Counted from the stretch's first letter, positions 1 through 10,181 are shown. The stretch is DNA of 64,000 bases from Allokutzneria sp. NRRL B-24872 (GCF_002155965.1 NZ_MUMH01000103.1:31099-95098), one strand, 5' to 3'. A program made the numbers and translations. Notes: generated by a model from the sequence alone, not told the origin.

Positions 1-296
1 TCCGGGCCCGGCAGCACGCCGAACAACCCGCTGCGGGTGAACACCGCGGTCAGGAAGAACGCCAGCGCGCAGATCTGGCCGAGCGCGACGACGAAGATCG
101 GTGCCCGGATCGCGCGCAGGCCGGTGCCGACCGCGATCACCACCGCGATGGTCACGGCGACGAAGCCGATCCACCGCCCGCCCTCGATCACCGCGGAGAG
201 CGCGGTCGCCGCGCCCAGCACGGAGACCGCCGCGGCGAGGGAGATCGCGGCGCCGTGCTCGGTCGACGGTGCCAGCACCGCGTGTCGTGAACTCAC
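1..296 (-). CDS. Transglutaminase-like membrane protein (TgpA/DUF3488 type), N-terminal part only
   Basis: The reading frame is open from a GTG at 296 to the window edge, so only about 98 N-terminal residues are seen. They contain three hydrophobic stretches (AAISLAAAVSVLG, FVAVTIAVVIAVG, FVVALGQICALAFF) with little else, as in the membrane half of TgpA/DUF3488 transglutaminase-domain proteins. The start overlaps the stop of the DUF58 gene by four bases (GTGA), so the two are translationally coupled. MoxR-DUF58-TgpA is a well-known conserved trio, and that context carries most of the call. The catalytic domain lies outside the window. Confidence 0.7.
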   Translation of the reverse strand, partial: MSSRHAVLAPSTEHGAAISLAAAVSVLGAATALSAVIEGGRWIGFVAVTIAVVIAVGTGLRAIRAPIFVVALGQICALAFFLTAVFTRSGLFGVLPGP

Positions 297-1561
297 CAGG
301 CAGCCCCGCCCTTCCCCACGGCCATCCGGTCGGCGGTGCTGTGGCACAGCCGCGTCCAGACGGTGGTCATCGGCGTCCGCGCGTCGGCGATCATGACGCC
401 CCAGCCCGCCGAGGTCAGCAACCGCGCGACCTCCTGGGGGTCGGCGGCCCCCTCCTCGCTGGAGCCCGCCCAGCTCTTGACGTCCAGCAGCACCGCGAGG
501 CTGCGCACCGACCGCTGCCGGTACTTGATCAGCTCGTGCACGGCCGAGGGCGTGGTCGCGCCGAGCACCGCGATCAGCTCGCGACCCGAACCGGGGTCGT
601 TGCTGCACGCCAGGTCCCTGCGGTGGGACGGGCGAAGCGCCGCGAGCGCGTCGAGCACCTCGGTGTCGCTGTGCCCGCCGTCGCTCTGCCCACCGGCGAG
701 CGCGTGCCCGTCCTCGGTGCTCAGCCGGACGTGCTGGCCGTGCCGGTGCAGGTGCAGGCAGATGCTCGCGGTCAGCGACACCGCCCACTCCAGGCTGGAG
801 CTGGGGCCGCTGCCCCGGTGCGCCGACTCGCGCGCGTCCAGCAGCACCGCGATCCCGCCGCGCCACGGGCGTTCCTCGACCCGCACCATCAGCTCGTCGC
901 GGCGCGCGGTCGAGCGCCAGTGCACCTTGCGCATGTCGTCACCGTGCCGATACTGCCGGACGATCGCGTCGTCCTCGCCCTGCCCGGTGCGCAGCCGGAT
1001 CGCGCCGTCGTCCCCGGTGCCCAGGCCCGCGCCGACCGGGAGCCCGGAGAGGCCGACGATCTTCGGTGCGACGATCAGCCTGCTGGTCCCGCCGAGCTCG
1101 CGCTCGAACTCGGCCAACCCGAAGGGATCGGTGATCCGCGCGCGCATCGGGCCGAGCTGGTGCACCCCGCGCAGCACCGGCTGCAACGGGTAGCGCAGAC
1201 CGACGGAACTCTTGCGCGACATGCGTTCCACGACGAAGCGCGGTCTGCTGCCCAGCGCGTACGGGACCCCGTCCTCCAGCAGCAGCCCGCCGGAGGGCAC
1301 GCGGCCGGTGCTGCGCAGCTCCACGCGCACCTCGGCGGCGTTGCCCACGTGCACGCGCTCGGGCAGCACGTGCCGCAGCGCGACGAGACCGACGCGCGCG
1401 CCCGCGGCCAGCACGGCCGACAGCACGGGGAGCGCGACGGCGAAGATGGCCACCCGCAACAGGTCCCGCTCGTTGAGCACCAGCGCGCAGAGCGCGGCGG
1501 CGATGCCCGCTGCGAGCAGGCAGCGCCCGCGCGTGGTGAGGCCGGACAGGGCGCCCCGCAT
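293..1561 (-). CDS. DUF58 domain protein
   Basis: 422 residues. The N-terminus has two hydrophobic segments (about residues 15-30 and 35-55). The later region carries the DUF58 core around KVHWRSTARRDELMVR, followed by a von Willebrand A-like stretch (GIAVLLDAR). DUF58 proteins are partners of MoxR AAA+ ATPases, probably in envelope or complex maturation; no reaction is established. The ATG starts directly after the MoxR stop codon (TAAATG) and the stop overlaps the transglutaminase-like gene, so the three form one operon read leftwards. Confidence 0.85.
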   Translation of the reverse strand: MRGALSGLTTRGRCLLAAGIAAALCALVLNERDLLRVAIFAVALPVLSAVLAAGARVGLVALRHVLPERVHVGNAAEVRVELRSTGRVPSGGLLLEDGVPYALGSRPRFVVERMSRKSSVGLRYPLQPVLRGVHQLGPMRARITDPFGLAEFERELGGTSRLIVAPKIVGLSGLPVGAGLGTGDDGAIRLRTGQGEDDAIVRQYRHGDDMRKVHWRSTARRDELMVRVEERPWRGGIAVLLDARESAHRGSGPSSSLEWAVSLTASICLHLHRHGQHVRLSTEDGHALAGGQSDGGHSDTEVLDALAALRPSHRRDLACSNDPGSGRELIAVLGATTPSAVHELIKYRQRSVRSLAVLLDVKSWAGSSEEGAADPQEVARLLTSAGWGVMIADARTPMTTVWTRLCHSTADRMAVGKGGAAW

Positions 1562-2638
<1,077 letters not shown>

Positions 2639-3027
2639 TCGACAGACCTCCATGGTGGTGCGGCTCCCACGCGGTGCCCGCGTCACCGGCCGACGACACC
2701 GGCGGGGCGGGTTGATGCTCGATCCCGCGAGCGGATCTTCGGCGGTCGTCCGGCGAACGACGAGCAGCGTGACACGCAGTGTGTCAAAACCTGGCGAAGC
2801 TCCCCACCCCGTCCGGGCACCCGGGTTTCCCCACCTCGCCCCACCTGCTCGTCAGCGACCGGATGGCCGCCGGCGATGCTCACCCTAATGGGGGAATTCC
2901 GCCGCTCCCGTCCCCCGGTAGTGGGATGCCTTCCGGGCGTGGGGCAGCCGTCACCCCCCACGTGGACCCACCCTCGTCTAGCTGCGGAAACGTCACTCGG
3001 GCGGTCGAAAAACGGGCCTTGATCGCG
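2639..3027. other. Divergent intergenic region between moxR and mraZ
   Basis: About 390 bases without a convincing gene. It must hold the leftward moxR promoter. A perfect 6-bp inverted repeat, TGACAC-GCAGT-GTGTCA (2770-2786), lies about 130 bases before the moxR start and could be an operator. The right part is rich in runs of G and C. I see no further RNA structure I would defend. Confidence 0.5.
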
Positions 3028-3068
3028 TTGACTGTGGTGGAAAGTGGGGTACTGTGGCGGCCGGTGGG
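3028..3068 (+). promoter_or_regulatory. mraZ promoter overlaid by MraZ-type operator boxes
   Basis: TTGACT (3028-3033), a 16-base spacer and TACTGT (3050-3055) form a good actinobacterial housekeeping-type promoter. GTGG occurs at 3034, 3044, 3054 and 3064, an exact 10-base period starting immediately after the -35 hexamer and running through the -10. MraZ of other bacteria is known to bind short direct repeats (TGGGN with 5-base spacers, 10-base period) upstream of its own gene and repress the cluster. Seen: the promoter and boxes. Inferred: autorepression of mraZ-rsmH-ftsL-ftsI. Confidence 0.7.
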
Positions 3069-3121
3069 GAGAACGGGGTCCCCGCTGCCGGTCCGGACGG
3101 GTCGGTGGGGAGGTGAAGCCG

Positions 3122-3553
3122 GTGTTTCTCGGTACCCACAACCCAAAGCTGGATGACAAGGGCCGGCTCACGCTGCCGGCCAAGTTTCGCGACGCGTTGG
3201 CGGGGGGGCTGATGGTCACCAAGGGACAGGACCACTGCCTCTACGTGTTCCCGCGCGCGGAGTTCGAGCAGATGGCGCGCAAGGTCGCCGAGGCCCCGTT
3301 CACCAACGAGGCCGTCCGCGCCTACCAGCGCTACCTCTTCGCCGGGACCGACGAGCAGCGACCGGACTCCCAGGGCCGCGTCACCATCGTCCCGGAGCTG
3401 CGCCGCTACGCCGGGCTCAGCAAGGAGTGCGTCGTCATCGGCGCCATCACCCGCCTGGAGATATGGGACTCCTCGGCGTGGCAGACCTACCTCGAGGACA
3501 ACGAGGAGAACTACGCGAAGGCGAGGGAGGAAGTCCTGCCGGGGATGTTCTGA
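3122..3553 (+). CDS. mraZ: Transcriptional regulator MraZ
   Basis: 143 residues starting [15 protein letters not shown]. It has the two AbrB-like swapped-hairpin halves of Mra[14 protein letters not shown] near residues 11-23 and [13 protein letters not shown] in the second half. The start is the GTG at 3122: GGAGG lies eight bases before it and it gives the usual MFLGT N-terminus; a GTG three codons earlier (3113) overlaps the ribosome site. MraZ binds the mra promoter and controls the division/cell-wall cluster; the boxes upstream support autoregulation. Confidence 0.95.
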   Translation: MFLGTHNPKLDDKGRLTLPAKFRDALAGGLMVTKGQDHCLYVFPRAEFEQMARKVAEAPFTNEAVRAYQRYLFAGTDEQRPDSQGRVTIVPELRRYAGLSKECVVIGAITRLEIWDSSAWQTYLEDNEENYAKAREEVLPGMF

Positions 3554-3780
3554 TCCCGGCACGTGGTCGTGGTTCGGGTGCCGTGAGGCCTCGGTCCGCT
3601 CGATCTCTCGGTCCTGGTGCACCTTCCCCGGTACCAGGCTCGACGGGCGGGCGGGGACCTGGCGACATCCGCCACACCCGCCGTGATACTCCACAGTGGA
3701 CGTCCACAGAGGACAGACAGGGGTCGGTGCGCCGGTCGAGTGATCGTCAGAGCGCGGAGCAGGGCAAGGGAGGGACCGCC
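3554..3780 (+). other. mraZ-rsmH intergenic spacer
   Basis: 227 bases with no gene. It contains a copy of the recurrent palindrome with one mismatch (CTCCACAGTGGAC, 3689-3701) overlapping a perfect 12-base palindrome GTGGACGTCCAC (3696-3707). The ribosome site of rsmH (GGGAGGGA) is at the right edge. A secondary promoter for rsmH-ftsL-ftsI could be here, but I see no clear hexamers. Confidence 0.4.
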
Positions 3781-4743
3781 ATGGCGGAGTCGGCGCGGCC
3801 CGCGCACATCCCGGTCCTGCTCGACCGCACGATCAACCTGTTGCGCCCGGCCCTGGAGAAGGGCCCCGCCGTCGTCGTCGACGGCACGCTCGGCCTCGGC
3901 GGTCACTCCGAGGCGATGCTCACCGCCTTCCCCGAGCTCACCCTGGTCGGCCTCGACCGCGACCCGCGCGCACTGGAACTCGCCGGTGCGCGGCTCGCGC
4001 CGTTCGGCGAGCGCGCCAAGCTCGTGCACGCCGTCTACGACGAACTGCCCTCCGCGCTGGACGGCCTCGGCATCGACCACGTCGACGGGGTGCTCTTCGA
4101 CCTCGGCGTCTCCTCGATGCAGCTCGACGAGGCCGACCGCGGTTTCGCCTACGCCAAGGACGCCCCGCTGGACATGCGGATGGACCCCACCGCGGGGCTC
4201 ACCGCCGCCGACGTGCTCAACGAGTACGCGCCCGGCGAGCTGATCCGCGTGCTGCGCGACTACGGCGAGGAGCGCTTCGCCAAGCGCATCGTCTCCGCCG
4301 TCGTCCGCGAGCGCACCAAGGAGCCCTTCACCACCAGCGCCCGGCTGGTCCAGCTGCTCTACGACGCCGTTCCCGCCGCGACCAGGCGCACCGGCGGCCA
4401 CCCGGCCAAGCGCACCTTCCAGGCGCTGCGCATCGAGGTCAACGGCGAGCTGGAGGTCTGGCGCAGGGCGCTGCCGAACGCGCTGGACGCGCTGGCGCCG
4501 GAGGGCCGGGTCGTCGTGCTGTCCTACCACTCGCTGGAAGACAAGATCACCAAGCGCGAGCTGGTCGCCAGGTCGACCTCGCGCACGCCAGTGGGCCTGC
4601 CGGTCGAACTGCCCGGCCACGGCCCCGAGTTCCGGTTGATCACCCGCGGCTCCGAGCCCGCGACGGAGGAGGAGATCGCGCAGAACCCGCGCGCCGCCTC
4701 CGTCCGGTTGCGCGCCGCAGAGCGGATCGGGGAGGCGTCATGA
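3781..4743 (+). CDS. rsmH: 16S rRNA (cytosine1402-N4)-methyltransferase RsmH
   Basis: 320 residues, the usual length. It starts [13 protein letters not shown]; the SAM-binding loop is [16 protein letters not shown] (about residues 34-50), and later family signatures are [38 protein letters not shown] and [16 protein letters not shown]. It methylates N4 of C1402 in the ribosomal P site. The ATG at 3781 follows GGGAGGGACCGCC. The stop overlaps ftsL by four bases (ATGA). Second gene of the dcw cluster. Confidence 0.96.
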   Translation: MAESARPAHIPVLLDRTINLLRPALEKGPAVVVDGTLGLGGHSEAMLTAFPELTLVGLDRDPRALELAGARLAPFGERAKLVHAVYDELPSALDGLGIDHVDGVLFDLGVSSMQLDEADRGFAYAKDAPLDMRMDPTAGLTAADVLNEYAPGELIRVLRDYGEERFAKRIVSAVVRERTKEPFTTSARLVQLLYDAVPAATRRTGGHPAKRTFQALRIEVNGELEVWRRALPNALDALAPEGRVVVLSYHSLEDKITKRELVARSTSRTPVGLPVELPGHGPEFRLITRGSEPATEEEIAQNPRAASVRLRAAERIGEAS

Positions 4744-5384
4744 GCGCGCCGGCACGTTCCGAACCACCCGTCTCGCGCGGGCAGGGCACCCAGCCCGTTC
4801 GCGACCGCGAGGCCGAGCGCGCCGCGCAGCACCGGCGCTCCGCAGCGGCCGAGCGCGCCTACGCCCGCAGGGCGCACCGCACCGGGGCCGCCGTGCCCGA
4901 GCGCCGCGCCGCGCCCGCGCCGAGGGCTCCCTTCGTGCTGCTGGTGATGGGCCTGCTCGGTACCGGCATCGTCGCGTCGCTGTGGCTGTCCACGGCCGCC
5001 GCCGCCGACTCCTACCGGCTGGAGGAGACCCGGCGCGAGGTCCGCAAGGGCGCCGAGGACGTGGAGCGGCTGCGCCGCGAGGTGTCCACTTTGGAGTCTC
5101 CGATCGAGCTGGACCGCCGCGCCCGCGAGCGCGGCATGGTCCCCGCCGGTGACCCCGCGCGCCTGCAGGTCCAGCCCAACGGCGACGTCGAGGTCGTCGG
5201 CGATCCGAAGGCCGCCGAGAAGCCGCGCTCCAGCGTGCGCAGCCAGCCGCCGCCGGAACAGCAGCAGCCCGCTCCTCCCGCACCCCCGGCTCCTCCCGCT
5301 CCGCCTGCGGGGCAGCAGCAGCCGCCCGCGCAGCAGCCTCCGGCCGGGCAGCAGCAGCCCCCGGCGGCCGGTGGGGGCGGCTGA
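4740..5384 (+). CDS. ftsL: Cell-division protein FtsL-like, with a long Pro/Gln tail
   Basis: 214 residues: a basic, Arg/Ala-rich cytoplasmic N-terminus (1-62), one membrane helix (about 64-86), then an amphipathic coiled-coil stretch [24 protein letters not shown], as in FtsL/FtsB-type divisome proteins. From about residue 150 the protein becomes a low-complexity periplasmic tail built of PAPPAP and QQQPPA repeats. Identity rests on topology, size and its place between rsmH and ftsI, because FtsL sequences diverge strongly. It overlaps both neighbours (ATGA, TGATG), so the three are coupled. Confidence 0.85.
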   Translation: MSAPARSEPPVSRGQGTQPVRDREAERAAQHRRSAAAERAYARRAHRTGAAVPERRAAPAPRAPFVLLVMGLLGTGIVASLWLSTAAAADSYRLEETRREVRKGAEDVERLRREVSTLESPIELDRRARERGMVPAGDPARLQVQPNGDVEVVGDPKAAEKPRSSVRSQPPPEQQQPAPPAPPAPPAPPAGQQQPPAQQPPAGQQQPPAAGGGG

Positions 5385-7291
5385 TGCAGGGCCCGAACCG
5401 GCGCACCGGCCGACCGCGGCCCGCTCCGAGGTCGTCGACGCGGGCGGCGGCCCCGAAACCCAAGCCCCCCAGGGCCAAGCTGAGGCGCAACCCCAACGGC
5501 ATGGGCGATCACCGCGTCCGCGTCGTGGTGGGGCGCGCCTTCCTGGTGATCGCGCTCGTCGCGGCCGGGCTGCGCCTGGTGCAGGTGCAGGGCTTCGAGG
5601 CCGAGGCGCTGTCGCAGCGCTCGCTCAAGCAGCGCGTCACCGTGCAGAACATCCCCGGTCAGCGCGGCTCGATCGTGGACCGGGACGGCAACCTGCTGGC
5701 CTTCAGCGTGGAGGCGAAGGCGCTCTACGCGCTGCCGCAGCTGATCGTGGAGGAGCAGCGCAAGGCGGGCAAGGACCCCGACGAGCGCAAGCGCAACATC
5801 GCCGCCTACATGAAGCAGGTCCTCGGCGACCAGGTCGACGAGCAGGAGCTGCTGCGCAAGCTGTTCTCCGACAGCAAGTGGCTGTACCTGGTGGACCGCG
5901 TCGAACCCGCGAAGGCGCGGATGATCCGCGAGAAGTTCCGCGAGATCGGCGCCGAGTACCGCCAGATCCGCCAGTACCCCTCCGGCAAGGTCGGCGCGGA
6001 CATCGTCGGTTTCGCCAACTGGCGGATGGAGGAGCGCAAGGCGGCGGGCCTGGAGGGGCTGGAGACCTACAAGAACAACCTGCTCTCCGGCAAGGACGGC
6101 AGGCGCGTCGTGGACACCGCCGCGGGGAGCGCCAACGTCACCATCCCCGGCTCCGAGCGCGAGGTCGAACCCGCGACGCCGGGCTCCGACATCCAGCTGA
6201 CCATCGACACCGACCTCCAGTTCACCGTGCAGAACATGCTCACCAGCTACGTGCAGCGGGTGGAGGCCAAGGGCGGCAGCGCCGTCGTGCTCGACGCGAA
6301 GACCGGCGAGGTCATGGCGCTGGCCGACGACAAACCGTTCGACCCCAACAACTTCGCCGACTCCAAGCCCGAGCAGCGCAACAACCGCGCGGTGACATCG
6401 CCCTTCGAACCGGGATCGGTCAACAAGGTCGTCACCGCCGCCACCGCGATCGAGCTCGGCCTCGCCACGCCGCAGACCGTGCTGTCGGTGCCCGGCAGCA
6501 TCAAGGTCGCCGACCGCGAGATCGGCGACGCGTGGAACCACGGCACCATCCCGATGACCTTCACCGGGGTGATCGGCAAGTCCTCCAACGTCGGCACGCT
6601 GATGATGGCGCAGCAGATCGGCCAGGACCGCTTCGCCGAGATGCTCTCCAAGTTCGGCCTCGGCGAGCGCACCCGGCTCGGCCTGGCCGGTGAGACCTCC
6701 GGCCGCGTCCCGCCGCGCTCGCAGTGGTCCGGCTCCACCTTCGGCAACCTGCCCATCGGCCAGGGCCTGTCCATGACCGTCGTGCAGATGGCCGGCATGT
6801 ACCAGGCGCTCGCCAACGACGGCCTGCGCATCCCGCCGCGCATCATCAAGGCGGAGATCGGCCCCGACAAGGTCCGCAAGGAAGAGCCCCGCCCCGAAGG
6901 CGTCCGCGTCGTCAGCCCCGAGACCGCGCGCACCGTCCGCGACATGATGCGCGCCGTCGTCCAGGACGCCCCCGGCCAACGCGGCACCGGCCCCGCCGCC
7001 GCGCTCTCCGGCTACCAGATCACCGGCAAGACCGGCACCGCGCAGCAGGTCGACCCGAACTGCGGCTGCTACAGCAACTCCTCGTACTGGATCACCTTCG
7101 CCGGCATCCTGCCCGCCGACAAACCGCGCTACGTCATCGGCATCATGCTCGACGCCCCCAAGGCCGGCACCTCCGAAGCCACCTCCGCCGCGCCCCTGTT
7201 CCACGACATGGCCGACTACGTGGCCCAGCGCTACCGCGTCCCCCTGTCCCCGGTCGCCCCCACCCTGGAGCTCCTGCCGAAGAACGGCTGA
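5384..7291 (+). CDS. ftsI: Peptidoglycan transpeptidase FtsI (PBP3/PbpB)
   Basis: 635 residues. A basic N-terminus and a membrane anchor (about residues 47-68) are followed by the pedestal domain with RGSIVDRDGNLLA and the transpeptidase domain. The active-site motifs are complete: SVNK with Ser345, SSN at 400-402 and KTGT at 549-552. It cross-links septal peptidoglycan and is the target of beta-lactams. The ATG overlaps the ftsL stop. Oddity: in relatives murE follows; here the next gene starts seven bases later on the opposite strand, so this is the last gene of a shortened dcw cluster. Confidence 0.96.
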   Translation: MQGPNRRTGRPRPAPRSSTRAAAPKPKPPRAKLRRNPNGMGDHRVRVVVGRAFLVIALVAAGLRLVQVQGFEAEALSQRSLKQRVTVQNIPGQRGSIVDRDGNLLAFSVEAKALYALPQLIVEEQRKAGKDPDERKRNIAAYMKQVLGDQVDEQELLRKLFSDSKWLYLVDRVEPAKARMIREKFREIGAEYRQIRQYPSGKVGADIVGFANWRMEERKAAGLEGLETYKNNLLSGKDGRRVVDTAAGSANVTIPGSEREVEPATPGSDIQLTIDTDLQFTVQNMLTSYVQRVEAKGGSAVVLDAKTGEVMALADDKPFDPNNFADSKPEQRNNRAVTSPFEPGSVNKVVTAATAIELGLATPQTVLSVPGSIKVADREIGDAWNHGTIPMTFTGVIGKSSNVGTLMMAQQIGQDRFAEMLSKFGLGERTRLGLAGETSGRVPPRSQWSGSTFGNLPIGQGLSMTVVQMAGMYQALANDGLRIPPRIIKAEIGPDKVRKEEPRPEGVRVVSPETARTVRDMMRAVVQDAPGQRGTGPAAALSGYQITGKTGTAQQVDPNCGCYSNSSYWITFAGILPADKPRYVIGIMLDAPKAGTSEATSAAPLFHDMADYVAQRYRVPLSPVAPTLELLPKNG

Positions 7292-7298
7292 TCCTGTT

Positions 7299-7613
7299 TC
7301 ACAGCAACGTGATCAGGTGCGTGATCAGCATGACCAGGTAGAGCGGTGCCCACGCCGCCCACAACCACCCCCCGATCGCCCGCTGCTTGTCCAGCGCCTT
7401 GTTGCCCCCGATGTTCGCGATCATCAAGCCGATCACGGTCGCGGCGATGGTTACCAGGAGGAGCAGCCCAGGCCAGGTGCCGTACAGCGAGTCAGGGCGT
7501 TCGAGGCTGCCCAGGTAGTGGGCGAAGTACCAAGCCGAAGCCGCGAGACCGGCCGCGCTCAGCAGCCACATGTGCGTGAAGAGCCGCACCACTTCCCGAG
7601 GCTCACGACTCAC
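7299..7613 (-). CDS. Small three-helix membrane protein, unknown
   Basis: 104 residues beginning VSREPREVVRLFTHMW. Three predicted membrane helices: WLLSAAGLAASAWYFAHYL, GLLLLVTIAATVIGLMIA and WLWAAWAPLYLVMLITHLI. No enzymatic motif is visible. I place the start at the GTG (7613) that overlaps the TGA of the upstream lipoprotein gene by four bases; the longer open frame upstream is a shadow of that gene. It ends seven bases from the ftsI stop, so the two genes are convergent with almost no spacer. Last gene of the leftward lipoprotein/hydrolase/EspC-like operon. Confidence 0.7.
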   Translation of the reverse strand: MSREPREVVRLFTHMWLLSAAGLAASAWYFAHYLGSLERPDSLYGTWPGLLLLVTIAATVIGLMIANIGGNKALDKQRAIGGWLWAAWAPLYLVMLITHLITLL

Positions 7614-8134
7614 GTTGTCGGCTTCCCGGCGTTCGCCGGATGCGCCTTCGCTTCCAGGTGACACCCGGTGTGCAGCATCAGCGTGGTGTTGAGATACGTC
7701 CCGAGCGTGTAGGAGGCGCCGTAGGAATCCATCCCGACGATGTCGTGACGACCAGGACTGTTGACCCTCGCCGCGGGTTGCTCGAAGCCATAAGCCCCGG
7801 TGACCTCGGTGGTGATCGCGACCACCTTGCTCCACTTGTCATCGGGGATGTTCCCGAAGTGGACCCACAAACCGAGCGTTCGGCGCACGGCGTCTCGAAT
7901 CTGTGAGAACCCGGAGCAGCCGGAGCCGCCCCCGGGGGAGTGCTCTTTCCAGGTCAAGGGGCCCACTTCGGCTGAGAGGCGGGTTCGCAGCTTTTCCTGC
8001 ATCTCTTCGTACCGAGCTGTTGCTGCGTCGATGTCGGGTCGCTGGGCGAGGATGTGAAACGGATCTTTCACGCTGCTCCCTCCGCAGCCGGTGAGGATCA
8101 GAAAGCAAAGTGTGAGTGCCCCAAACCTCTTCAT
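7610..8134 (-). CDS. Secreted lipoprotein, LppA-like
   Basis: 174 residues. The N-terminus MKRFGALTLCFLILTGCGG is a lipoprotein signal peptide with lipobox LTGC, so the mature protein is anchored outside the membrane. The segment DPFHILAQRPDIDAATARYEEMQEKLRTRL resembles the start of mycobacterial LppA/LppB-type lipoproteins, a family of unknown function. Its ATG is at the stop of the alpha/beta hydrolase gene, so the genes are coupled. Placement beside type VII secretion substrates suggests, but does not prove, a shared cell-surface role. Confidence 0.72.
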   Translation of the reverse strand: MKRFGALTLCFLILTGCGGSSVKDPFHILAQRPDIDAATARYEEMQEKLRTRLSAEVGPLTWKEHSPGGGSGCSGFSQIRDAVRRTLGLWVHFGNIPDDKWSKVVAITTEVTGAYGFEQPAARVNSPGRHDIVGMDSYGASYTLGTYLNTTLMLHTGCHLEAKAHPANAGKPTT

Positions 8135-9891
8135 CAGTACGGTCCTCGGTAGGGGCGGTCACCGAAGACGTCGCTGAGCCGGGGGCCCGTGTCCTCCTTG
8201 ACCAAGTGATGTAGTCCCGCGGTCACCAGGCTCATGTTGTACCGGCTCGTGGTGTCGGGAGCGAGATAGCCAACTTTGGGCTCCACTGAACCGTGTCCGA
8301 AGGATTCGTTCAGACGCCGACCATCTGGCAGCGTGAGTTCTCTCGCAGACAGCTGAGTTGTTCCTCCGATGCGACTCGGGTCGCCTCCGAACGTGCCGAG
8401 ATCGGCAACGATGTCCCTGCGTGATTCAATCACCCAGGAATGTCCTGCCGGTACCTTCAACATGTCCGCGTGGAATATGCCCACCCCTGGGGAGCCGAAG
8501 AAAACCGCGTCGTCGACACCCGTTCCCTTCTGCAGTGCGAGCCCTGTGGTCAGAGATCCGTAGGAGTGGCCGATCGCGGTGAGGTGCGGATCGGTCGTAC
8601 GGGAGGCATCGATGCCGTTGAGGAAGCTCGTGAGCTTCTCCGCTCCTGTTCTTGCCGCCACATCACTCACGACAGAGCGGTTCGGGTTCAAGAGTTCGTC
8701 CGGGGACGCTTGTGGTGCTTCGTAGCCGATCCATGTCACGGCTGCCACGGAGGTCGGCTTGTTCGCCCTGAGTGACTCGCTCTCGGCGTCTTCGCGCAGC
8801 TGGTACATGTGGTCGTCGTACGCCCGCATATCGCCTTGAACGGTGGTCCCCAGGCCCGGAGTGAAGACGGCGACGTGTTCGGCGGTGTCGACGTTGCCTG
8901 CCGCGATAGCCGCCTTGACGCGTTGTCCTGATGTGTCCATCACGAGGAGTTGGCGATCAGACTGCTTCAGCGTTTCCTCGATCGCGTCCAGTGAAGCGAG
9001 TTTCGCCTTGATGGTGGCCAGTTCGGCGGCGGGACCGGCGAGCTGGCGGGCGATCGACAGTTCACCGATCTCGCTGGTGGACGCACCGAGCCGTTTGGTG
9101 AGGGAGTCGACCAGAGGCTCCAGCTTCGCGGCTTCGGCCAGCAGCCTGGCTCGTTCGCCCGGGATCTGGGCGCGGTTGGCCTGGTCGCGGACGACGGCGG
9201 GCAGGCCGTCGAGGTTGCCGATCCAGTCGGGGTGGTCCTTGAGCATCGCCGCGCGTTCCGCGTCGGACAGCGACGTCCACCAGCCGGAGTTGTCGGCGGG
9301 GGAGCCGCCCTGGGGCGGGCCGACGGTGGAGAGGCCGCCGGTTGCCTGTCCGGCAAGGGAAGCGTCGGTCAGCGAGGTGCCACAGCCGTCGTCGATGCGG
9401 TCGAGGGCGGCGCGTTCCAGGACGGCGGCGAGGTCGGCGTCGATGTCGTTGGCCCGGCGCAGCACCTGCTCGACGCGGTCGACGAGCTCTGCGTGCATGG
9501 CGGCGCGCTCGCGGATCTGGGGTGCCTCGGTGGGGCGCGACTGCGCGATGTCGACGATCTTGCCGTCATCGGCGATGGAGAAGCCGTAGCGGCCGGCGAG
9601 GTGTTCGGCGTCGCCGAGTGCGCGCTGGACGGCCTTGACGGCGTCGGCGGCCTCACCGGTGGCGCGCCGCACGGCGGAGATGCCAGCGACCAAACGACGC
9701 ATTCGTTCAGTGAGTTCGCCGTGGTGCTTGGCGGCGGCCTCAGCGGCGGAGCCGGTCCACCCGGCGGGCGACCTCGTGGCGTGCAGTTCGTCGTCGAAGC
9801 CGACGAGGGTGTCGCGGCGCGAGCCGAGCGCCTGGAAGACGCCGTCGAGGGTGGGCGGCCGCCACCGCCGCACATCGCTGACGGAGACCAT
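8134..9891 (-). CDS. Alpha/beta hydrolase (DUF1023 type) with WXG-like helical N-terminus
   Basis: 585 residues. The N-terminal ~150 residues are helical, with WTGSAAEAAAKHHGEL and a later heptad-like stretch, like LXG/WXG-type secreted toxins and enzymes. The C-terminal domain is an alpha/beta hydrolase of the DUF1023 (PF06259) type, with nucleophile motif GHSYGS, preceding VFTPGLGTTV (oxyanion region) and a late His in FGHGSVEP. A cutinase- or esterase-like activity is likely; the substrate is unknown. There is no signal peptide, which fits export by a type VII system with the EspC-like partner just upstream; their genes overlap (TGATG). Confidence 0.82.
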   Translation of the reverse strand: MVSVSDVRRWRPPTLDGVFQALGSRRDTLVGFDDELHATRSPAGWTGSAAEAAAKHHGELTERMRRLVAGISAVRRATGEAADAVKAVQRALGDAEHLAGRYGFSIADDGKIVDIAQSRPTEAPQIRERAAMHAELVDRVEQVLRRANDIDADLAAVLERAALDRIDDGCGTSLTDASLAGQATGGLSTVGPPQGGSPADNSGWWTSLSDAERAAMLKDHPDWIGNLDGLPAVVRDQANRAQIPGERARLLAEAAKLEPLVDSLTKRLGASTSEIGELSIARQLAGPAAELATIKAKLASLDAIEETLKQSDRQLLVMDTSGQRVKAAIAAGNVDTAEHVAVFTPGLGTTVQGDMRAYDDHMYQLREDAESESLRANKPTSVAAVTWIGYEAPQASPDELLNPNRSVVSDVAARTGAEKLTSFLNGIDASRTTDPHLTAIGHSYGSLTTGLALQKGTGVDDAVFFGSPGVGIFHADMLKVPAGHSWVIESRRDIVADLGTFGGDPSRIGGTTQLSARELTLPDGRRLNESFGHGSVEPKVGYLAPDTTSRYNMSLVTAGLHHLVKEDTGPRLSDVFGDRPYRGPY

Positions 9892-10181
9892 CAGAATGCC
9901 TCTCGCATGTCGTTGCGCGCGTTGGCGTCCTTGGCGTCGTAGAGCGCGGCGCTGTCGTCCAAGCGCTTCGCGTGCGCCTGGACGTCGTTCGCCCACGCGG
10001 AAACGCTCGACTTCCAGTGCCCGGCGAGCTTGGCGGCAGCCGCAGCGGCCGCGCCGCCTGGCATGGCCGTCGCGATCTGGTCGGCCTCGGCAGCGATGTT
10101 CACCGCTCCCGCGCCCTCACCGGCGCTCCGAGCCGTCCGAGCTGCCTTGCGGAGCTCGTCGGTGACAACTGTGAATCCCAC
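9891..10181 (-). CDS. EspC-like (PF10824 type) type VII secretion substrate or partner
   Basis: 96 residues, fully helical, starting MGFTVVTDELRKAARTARSAGEG and containing the helix-turn GHWKSSVSAWANDVQAHAKRLDDSAALYDAKDAN, the pattern of EspC-type ESX substrates (WXG100-sized, with HW rather than WXG). Such proteins pair with a larger helical protein and carry export signals at the C-terminus. The GTG start follows GGGGGAGG. It overlaps and precedes the hydrolase gene, an arrangement typical of substrate plus small helper. No core secretion genes (eccB, eccC, mycP) are in this window. Confidence 0.8.
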   Translation of the reverse strand: MGFTVVTDELRKAARTARSAGEGAGAVNIAAEADQIATAMPGGAAAAAAAKLAGHWKSSVSAWANDVQAHAKRLDDSAALYDAKDANARNDMREAF

